Made by a program: the position numbers and the translations under genes. Of a stretch of 64,000 nt of DNA, positions 58,177 through 64,000 are shown piece after piece. The notes beneath the pieces are model-generated. The model was not told where the DNA came from, made no database searches, and was given only the letters and a program-made list of their open reading frames with translations. Source of the stretch: Bordetella ansorpii (GTDB taxonomy: Bacteria; Pseudomonadota; Gammaproteobacteria; Burkholderiales; Burkholderiaceae_B); contig NZ_FKIF01000003.1 in assembly GCF_900078705.1 (NCBI RefSeq), forward strand, positions 62,001 through 126,000. Reading direction: 5' to 3'. Numbering within the stretch: the first letter of the stretch is position 1; every line of letters begins with the position of its first letter.

Positions 58177-58202
58177 TTGTCAGGCGTCCTGCAGACTGGG
58201 AA

Positions 58203-61200
58203 TTACTTCCAGAACGTTGCCACCGTCGACTGGTAATTCGGCGGCAAGCTGGTTTGCCCGCTGGCCGGTGGCGTCATTCCCGCCATGGCGGATACCAGTT
58301 CCTGAACGCGGCCTTCGAGCAGTTCACGGCCTTGGCCGTCGTAGATACTGCCGATCCGGCCGCTGGCACTGAACCAATCCTGCACGGTCAGGTAGTCGTT
58401 CGTGCCGATCACCTTGATCTGCAGGTCGTTGTCGGCCTGACTGAACCACAGTTGGTCGTAACCGACATCGGTACCGAAATGCACGGTATTGACGTCGCCG
58501 CTCACCGGCGTTTCAACGATGACATCCATGCCGTCTCCCCGATTGAAGAGATAGTCATCCGAGCCATCGCCCCCCATCAGCAGGTCATTGCCATTACCCC
58601 CGCCGAGCTGATTGGCGTCATCATTGCCCGTCAGCACATCGTTGAAGTCGCCACCAGCCAGATTGCGGATACCGATGAGGGTGTCGCTTTGCGTAAAAGA
58701 AGCCGTCTGCAGAGCGAGCGCGATCTGCGCGTCGTCCATGTCATGCGTACCCACGTCGGCCAGACTGGCGACAACGTCTCCAGTGGCATAGGCGTACGAC
58801 ACCGTATCGGCACCGCCGCCGCCTAGAATCAGGTCATAGCCCAAACCAGCATAAATTAGGTTATCCGCAGAGTTGCCCTTCATGCTGGCACGCCCGACGA
58901 AAGAGGAAATGATGCGTCCATTTTCGATATTGCTGCCCAGCGTATAGCGGCTCAGGGAAGAGTTGACCTGGTCGATCCCCTCGTTGGCTGCTTCAACGAC
59001 GACATCACCGAGATCATCGACGACATACGTATCACTGCCAGCGCCGCCGATCAGGGTATCAGCCCCCTTGCCTCCATCCAGGATGTTGTTGCCGGCGTTA
59101 CCACGCAAGGTATCGTTGAAGTTGCTACCCGTCAGGTTCTCGACTCCGATCAGCGCATCCGAGCCCGAACCGCCCGTGGCCTGTGCCGCCGTCGTCATCA
59201 AAGAGACGGTCACGCTCGATGCGGCTGCCTCGTAAGACACCGTATCGTTGCCCGCCCCCGCATCGATGATGTTGTTGCCGGCTCCGGAATACATCACGTT
59301 GTTCAGCGCATTTCCCGTGGCAGTGGTGTTGCCGACGGTCCAGATGTACAGATTCTCTATGTTGTCCTGCAGCGTATAGCTGGCCAAAGACGCGTAGACC
59401 GTATCCGTGCCTTCGCCGGCACGCTCGATGACGACATCATCCACGTTGTCTACATAGTACGTATCGTCACCAAATCCACCCGCCATCCGGTCGGCGCCCA
59501 GCCCGCCGTTCAGCACGTTCGAGAACCCATTACCGGTCAGCGTGTCGTTGAAACGACTGCCCTCCAGATGCTCGATACTCAACAGCGTATCGGTGCCCGA
59601 GCCCCCCGTGTTCTGCGCCAAGGTGGTGAACAAGCTGACCGTAACCGCACTGGAGGCATTGGTGTACGACACGGTGTCATATCCAGAGCCGCCGTTGATG
59701 ACGTTATTACCCGCCCCCGCGTAGATCAGATTGGCCAAGGTGTTGCCCACCATATTGGCCGAACCGCTGGACATGATGCGGCCGTTCTCGACATTGGTGC
59801 CCAGGGTGTAGCTGGCGAGATAGGAATGAACCATGTCCGTGCCGCCATTGGCAGCCTCGGTCACTACGTCGCCAGCGTTGTCGACGACATAGATGTCGTC
59901 TCCGGTACCTCCCACCATGATATCGGCGCCAACACCGCCATCCAGCTCATCGTTACCCGCTCCGCCGGTCAAGGTATTGTTGCCGTCATTGCCGGTCAGC
60001 ACGTCATCGTAGTCGCTGCCTTCCAGGGACTCGATGCTGATCAGCGTGTCGGCGCCAGATCCTCCTGTCGCCTGGGCGCCAGCAACAGCCAAGCTCACCG
60101 CCACACCCGCAACGGAATACTTGTAGGACACCGTGTCGTTACCATCCATTCCGTCCAGCACGTTGTTGCCCTGGCCCGCGTAGATCGTATTGGCCAGCTC
60201 GTTACCCGTCATGCTCGCGATACCCGAGTACATGATGCGGCCGTTCTCGACGTTGCTGGTCAAGGTGTACCAGCTAGCCGCCGAGTACACGAAATCGATA
60301 CCTTCGTTGGCGGCCTCGATCACGATGTCGTCGAGACCGCTTACGTAATAGGTGTCATTGCCCTTGCCACCGCGCATCGTGTCCAGGCCACGTCCACCAT
60401 TCAGGATGTTGTCCGCATCGGTACCCGTCAACGTATCGTCGAAATCACTTCCTGTCAGATTCTCGAAGCCCAGCACGGTGTCGGTACCCGATCCGCCAGT
60501 GGCCTGCGCGGCGGTGGTCGCCAGACTGACCGTCACGCCAGACTTGGCGTACTGATACGACAGGGTGTCGTTGCCCGCCTCGCCATCCATGACATTGTCG
60601 CCGTCACCGGCGTAGATCACGTTGGCCAGGGAGTTACCGGTGGCATTGGCATTCGCGCTGGTCAGGATACGCAGATTCTCCACTTGGCTGAATCGCATGT
60701 TGATGCCGTTCAGCGAATAGGACGCGGCGGTGGAATAGATGGTGTCCACTCCTGCGTCGGTGTACTCAGTGACAATATCGCCCGCCTCGTCCACGTAGTA
60801 CAAGTCGTCTCCAACGCCACCTGCCATGAAGTCAGCGCCGGCGCCGCCATCCAGCACATTGTTCCCCGCGTTGCCGTTGAGCACGTCGAGAAAACGGGAG
60901 CCGATGACGGAATTGATGCCGACAAAGGTGTCGAAGCCAGAGCTGCTCGTATTCTGAGTTCCGCTATTGGCCAGGAAGATCGACACACTGCCCGCCGAGT
61001 ACTCGTACGACACCGTATCCGAGCCACCGCCGCCCACGAATACGTTATCTCCCGCCCCTGCGTAGAACACGTTATCCAGGTCGTTCCCGGTCATGTTTGC
61101 AGCGCCCGTGGCAAGGATGCGGCCATTCTCGATATTGGCGCCCAGCGTATAACTCGCGGAATACGAATCGACGCGGTCGATGCCGCCATCGGCATCTTCA

Positions 61201-64000
61201 ACAACGACATCGCCAGCATCGTCGACGACATAAATATCGTCGCCGCTGCCGCCCATCAAGGTATCCGCGCCCTTGCCGCCGTCCAGCACGTCATTGCCCG
61301 CGCCGCCCGTCAAGACATTGCTGCCATCATTGCCGGTCAGAACGTCGTCGTAGTCGCTGCCTTCGATGGCTTCGATGTTGGTCAACGTATCGCTGCCGGA
61401 ACCCCCTGTTGCCTGAGCGCCAGCAAGCGCAAGACTGACCGTCACCGCTGCGTTGGAGTACTTGTACGAGACGGTATCGTCCCCCCCCGCACCGTCCAGG
61501 ACGTTGTTGCCCTGGCCCGCATACAGGATGTTGGCCAATCCATTGCCAGCCATGTTCGCCGCACCAGCGGACGTGACGCGCCCATTCTCCACATTGGCGC
61601 TCAACGTGTAGGCAGTGAGCGATGACAAGATGAGATCGGTACCTTCCCCCGCATTCTCGATCACGCTGTCGCCGGCGCTGTTCACGTAGTAGGTGTCGTC
61701 GCCCTTGCCGCCGCGCATCGTATCCGCACCGCCGCCTCCATTGATGATGTTGTCACCATCGTTTCCAGTCAGCGTGTCATTGAAATCGCTGCCACTCAGG
61801 TTCTCGAAGCCACGCAGCGTGTCGGTGCCTGACCCGCCTGTAGCCTGAGCCCCTGTGCTGGCCAGGCTGACTGTCACGGCGGATGCGGCGAACTGAAACG
61901 ACACCGTATCGTTGCCGCCCCCCCCATCGATGACATTGTTGCCGTTGCCCGCGTAGATCGCGTTATCCAGGCCATTGCCCGTGGCGTTGGCATTGGAACT
62001 CGTCCAGATGCGCAGGTTCTCGACGTTATTTGACAACGTATAGGACACTGATCTGGAGTAGACAATGTCTACCCCCTCATCCTCATGCTCGATGATGATA
62101 TCGCCGGGATTGTCGACGTAGTACAGATCGTCGCCCGCGCCTCCCGCCATCGTATCCACACCGGCGCCACCGTCCAGACGATTGCTGCCTGCGTTTCCTG
62201 ACAAAGTGTCGTTGTAGTTGCTACCCGTCAGCCAGTCGATGTTGACCAGCGTATCGATACCCGAGCCGCTTGTATTCTGTGCCGCGCTCGTCGTCAGTGA
62301 GACCTGGACCGACGACTTGGCATAGAGATAGGAGACGGTATCCGTGCCGCCGCCGCCGACGATGCCATTGTTCCCATCGCCCGCATATATCAAGTTGGAC
62401 AGGCTGTTGCCGCGCATGTCCGCGGCGCCCGTCGCCATGATGCGGCCATTCTCGACATTGGCGGCCAAGGTATATGCCGACAGGAAGGAATCGACCTGAT
62501 CAATGCCCGCGCCAGCAGCCTCGATAACCGTGTCACCCGCGTCATCCACGATGTACCGGTCATCGCCCGCGCCGCCGGACATCTGGTCGGCCCCCTTGCC
62601 GCCGTCGATCACGTTGGCGTCAGCATTGCCGGCAAGAATATCGTTGTGGGCGCTGCCGGTCAGGTTCTCGATGTTCAGGATCGTATCGAGACCCGCATTG
62701 CCGGTATTCTGCGCGGTGGTCGTCGCCAGGCTGACATTGACAGCACCTGTGATGAACTCGTAGGACACGGTATCGTTGCCGCCCGCACCATCCAGCACGT
62801 TGGTGCCTGTTCCGGAATGCAAGGTATTGTCCAGCGCGTTGCCTGTGGCATTGGCGACATTCGCCGCGATGATGCGCAGGACCTCGACGTTGTCTGCCAG
62901 CGTGTACGAAGCCGCCGACGAATAGACGGTATCGCGGCCCTCTCCCGCCTTTTCGACGACAACATCGTCTGCGGAATCGACGTAATAAGTGTCGTCGCCC
63001 GCGCCACCGATCATGGTGTCCACGCCCGCCCCGCCGTTCAGGACGTTACTGCCGGCATTGCCAGTCAGCGTGTCGGCGTATCGGCTACCCGTCAGGCGCT
63101 CGATGCTTACCAGGGTGTCCCAGCCGGAACCGCCGGTGTTCTGACGTCCCGCGGTAGCCAGGCTGACGCTTACACCAGCGGAGGCATAAGTGTAGGCCAC
63201 CGTATCACTGCTGCCCGCGCCGCCATCGAGCACGTTATCGCCATCCCCCGCATAAAGCACATTGTTGATGCTGTTGCCCGTCGCGTTGGCGGCACCGGAC
63301 GACATGATTCGGATGTTCTCGAGATTGGCACCAAGGGTGTAGGCCATCAGATGAGACTCGACCAGATCCGTCCCCTCATTGGACCGCTCAATGACGATGT
63401 CGCCGATATCGTCCACGACATACGTGTCATTACCCGTACCGCCTGCCATCGTGTCCGCACCGAGCCCGCCATCCAATCGATTGCCCGCAGCATTACCTGC
63501 CAGGGTATCGTCGAAATCGGTACCGATCACATTCTCGATATTCAGCAAGGTATCCGTGCCGGACCCCACCGTGTTTTGTGCGGTCGCCAATGCGAGGTTG
63601 ACGTTCACCCCGGCCGCCGCGTAGCGGTAAGACACGGTATCGGTACCCACACCGCCGTCGATGATGTTATTGCCGGCCCCCGCGTAGATCAGGTTGGCCA
63701 ACGTATTGCCCGTCATATCAGCCACACCGGAGGACATGATGCGGCCATTCTCGATGTTGGCACCCAACGTGTACGCGGCAAGATGGGAATTGACCTGATC
63801 GGTCCCCTGGGCCGCCAACTCGGTCACCACATCTCCCGCGTTGTCGACTACATAGACATCGTCTCCGGCGCCGCCAGACATCGTATCCAAGCCAGCGCCG
63901 CCATCGAGCAGGTCATTACCAGCGCCGCCGGACAAGGTATTGTTGCCGCTGTTGCCGATCAGCTCGTTGTCCAGACCGTTTCCGCTCAGGCTCAGGTTCG
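58203..64000 (-). CDS. Giant RTX (hemolysin-type calcium-binding repeat) protein, partial
   Basis: The C-terminal 1931 residues of a very large secreted protein; the start lies beyond the window. The visible part is built almost wholly of about twelve units of roughly 144 residues. Each has a beta-rich segment (YTLGANIENGRIM-type, then DTVSYxY and VSLxT), a DTL-NIE-LTGSxFNDTLTGN stretch, and nonapeptide RTX repeats (NxLDGGxGADTMxGGxGDD-YVVD). After the last unit a distinct tail (about 150 residues) ends in LPPNYQSTVATFWK, a plausible type I secretion signal. The exporter genes directly downstream support export. Adhesin is likelier than pore-forming toxin, since no acyltransferase gene is seen, but the N-terminus is needed. 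Confidence 0.93.
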   Translation of the reverse strand, partial: NLSLSGNGLDNELIGNSGNNTLSGGAGNDLLDGGAGLDTMSGGAGDDVYVVDNAGDVVTELAAQGTDQVNSHLAAYTLGANIENGRIMSSGVADMTGNTLANLIYAGAGNNIIDGGVGTDTVSYRYAAAGVNVNLALATAQNTVGSGTDTLLNIENVIGTDFDDTLAGNAAGNRLDGGLGADTMAGGTGNDTYVVDDIGDIVIERSNEGTDLVESHLMAYTLGANLENIRIMSSGAANATGNSINNVLYAGDGDNVLDGGAGSSDTVAYTYASAGVSVSLATAGRQNTGGSGWDTLVSIERLTGSRYADTLTGNAGSNVLNGGAGVDTMIGGAGDDTYYVDSADDVVVEKAGEGRDTVYSSAASYTLADNVEVLRIIAANVANATGNALDNTLHSGTGTNVLDGAGGNDTVSYEFITGAVNVSLATTTAQNTGNAGLDTILNIENLTGSAHNDILAGNADANVIDGGKGADQMSGGAGDDRYIVDDAGDTVIEAAGAGIDQVDSFLSAYTLAANVENGRIMATGAADMRGNSLSNLIYAGDGNNGIVGGGGTDTVSYLYAKSSVQVSLTTSAAQNTSGSGIDTLVNIDWLTGSNYNDTLSGNAGSNRLDGGAGVDTMAGGAGDDLYYVDNPGDIIIEHEDEGVDIVYSRSVSYTLSNNVENLRIWTSSNANATGNGLDNAIYAGNGNNVIDGGGGNDTVSFQFAASAVTVSLASTGAQATGGSGTDTLRGFENLSGSDFNDTLTGNDGDNIINGGGGADTMRGGKGDDTYYVNSAGDSVIENAGEGTDLILSSLTAYTLSANVENGRVTSAGAANMAGNGLANILYAGQGNNVLDGAGGDDTVSYKYSNAAVTVSLALAGAQATGGSGSDTLTNIEAIEGSDYDDVLTGNDGSNVLTGGAGNDVLDGGKGADTLMGGSGDDIYVVDDAGDVVVEDADGGIDRVDSYSASYTLGANIENGRILATGAANMTGNDLDNVFYAGAGDNVFVGGGGSDTVSYEYSAGSVSIFLANSGTQNTSSSGFDTFVGINSVIGSRFLDVLNGNAGNNVLDGGAGADFMAGGVGDDLYYVDEAGDIVTEYTDAGVDTIYSTAASYSLNGINMRFSQVENLRILTSANANATGNSLANVIYAGDGDNVMDGEAGNDTLSYQYAKSGVTVSLATTAAQATGGSGTDTVLGFENLTGSDFDDTLTGTDADNILNGGRGLDTMRGGKGNDTYYVSGLDDIVIEAANEGIDFVYSAASWYTLTSNVENGRIMYSGIASMTGNELANTIYAGQGNNVLDGMDGNDTVSYKYSVAGVAVSLAVAGAQATGGSGADTLISIESLEGSDYDDVLTGNDGNNTLTGGAGNDELDGGVGADIMVGGTGDDIYVVDNAGDVVTEAANGGTDMVHSYLASYTLGTNVENGRIMSSGSANMVGNTLANLIYAGAGNNVINGGSGYDTVSYTNASSAVTVSLFTTLAQNTGGSGTDTLLSIEHLEGSRFNDTLTGNGFSNVLNGGLGADRMAGGFGDDTYYVDNVDDVVIERAGEGTDTVYASLASYTLQDNIENLYIWTVGNTTATGNALNNVMYSGAGNNIIDAGAGNDTVSYEAAASSVTVSLMTTAAQATGGSGSDALIGVENLTGSNFNDTLRGNAGNNILDGGKGADTLIGGAGSDTYVVDDLGDVVVEAANEGIDQVNSSLSRYTLGSNIENGRIISSFVGRASMKGNSADNLIYAGLGYDLILGGGGADTVSYAYATGDVVASLADVGTHDMDDAQIALALQTASFTQSDTLIGIRNLAGGDFNDVLTGNDDANQLGGGNGNDLLMGGDGSDDYLFNRGDGMDVIVETPVSGDVNTVHFGTDVGYDQLWFSQADNDLQIKVIGTNDYLTVQDWFSASGRIGSIYDGQGRELLEGRVQELVSAMAGMTPPASGQTSLPPNYQSTVATFWK
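58600..63998 (-). repeat. Array of about twelve 430-470-bp repeats within the RTX gene
   Basis: Equivalent positions (the codons for VENGRI or VENLRI) fall near 63741, 63311, 62873, 62440, 62008, 61580, 61110, 60670, 60234, 59780, 59345 and 58915. Two unit types alternate: one with ENGRI and an xMxGN box, one with ENLRI and NATGN. Units 4-12 repeat as threes with a period of about 1.33 kb. Units 6 and 9 share an extra nonapeptide. Confidence 0.85.

Larger units (their letters stand above)
57629..58202. other. AT-rich gap between the RTX gene and its exporter operon
   Basis: 574 bp with no long gene. From the RTX side it holds a strong hairpin (58151-58176), AT-rich DNA with overlapping palindromes (57956-57973), a possible 31-codon gene (57845-57940) and a possible promoter for the exporter operon (57777-57805). 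Its base composition contrasts with the GC-rich flanks. Confidence 0.7.

Noticed and set aside
59568-61625. 685-codon plus-strand frame opposite the RTX repeats
   Set aside because: It mirrors the repeat period of the RTX gene and exists only because the repeats keep the antisense frame free of stops.
58600-63998. Regular DNA repeats that could suggest a CRISPR or satellite array
   Set aside because: The period is about 430 bp, the copies are diverged, and all lie in one open reading frame with RTX nonapeptides; no short direct repeats with unique spacers exist.

Overview
The window is GC-rich and gene-dense. Its gene content (phenylacetate oxygenase, Bug-type binding proteins, paired LysR-type regulators, FecIR iron signalling, a Fiu/PiuC-like pair) points to a betaproteobacterium of the Alcaligenaceae, close to Bordetella or Achromobacter. 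This is inferred from protein families and layout; there is no rRNA gene to confirm it. No tRNA or rRNA gene, CRISPR array, insertion sequence or prophage was recognised.

Layout. 1-3103: phenylacetyl-CoA epoxidase genes paaA-paaB-paaC (minus, paaC cut by the window edge) with a divergent PaaX-type repressor. 3160-10676: housekeeping genes (rnk, an NAD(P)H-hydrate epimerase domain protein, orn, an M48 membrane protease, rsgA, a CoA-type NUDIX hydrolase, rplS), then a hydratase-like enzyme and a small membrane protein. 10779-12040: a PA0069-type radical SAM protein with a perfect SOS box placed over its own promoter. 12196-19344: a sulfate uptake and assimilation cluster, sbp-cysT-cysW-cysA-cysH-cysD-cysN. 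19598-23078: a DUF429 protein, a 1-Cys peroxiredoxin and an acyl-CoA dehydrogenase. 23219-27610: a complete iron surface-signalling set (sigma factor, FecR, receptor with N-terminal signalling domain) closed by a strong hairpin. 27654-33732: etfA/etfB, a histone-deacetylase-family amidohydrolase, mltB, cysM, a tiny membrane protein that looks frameshifted, and a ComEA-like DNA-binding protein. 33846-42901: an accessory catabolic block with two LysR regulators, an MFS transporter, an M81 peptidase, an amidase, a Bug binding protein and D-serine ammonia-lyase. 43018-46159: a Fiu-like siderophore receptor with its PiuC-like dioxygenase. 46179-51691: an ABC dipeptide/oligopeptide transporter. 51942-64000: a type I secretion system and its likely substrate, a very large RTX protein whose start lies beyond the window.

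How the genes work together. The sulfate genes carry sulfate from uptake through APS to sulfite, with an Fe-S type CysH that fits APS as substrate; cysM, elsewhere in the window, finishes cysteine synthesis. The two iron modules are independent: one signals through a sigma/anti-sigma pair, the other has a receptor with a cytosolic dioxygenase. ETF links acyl-CoA dehydrogenases, such as the one here, to the respiratory chain. In the last 12 kb the ABC transporter, membrane fusion protein and TolC-like channel would export the RTX protein through a C-terminal signal.

The most notable points are: the three-unit higher-order repeat inside the RTX protein; the secreted protein of unknown function translationally coupled to the TolC-like gene; the AT-rich, palindrome-bearing gap between the RTX gene and its exporter; the apparently leaderless, LexA-covered promoter of the radical SAM gene; and a 58-residue membrane protein interrupted by a single-base run-length change.
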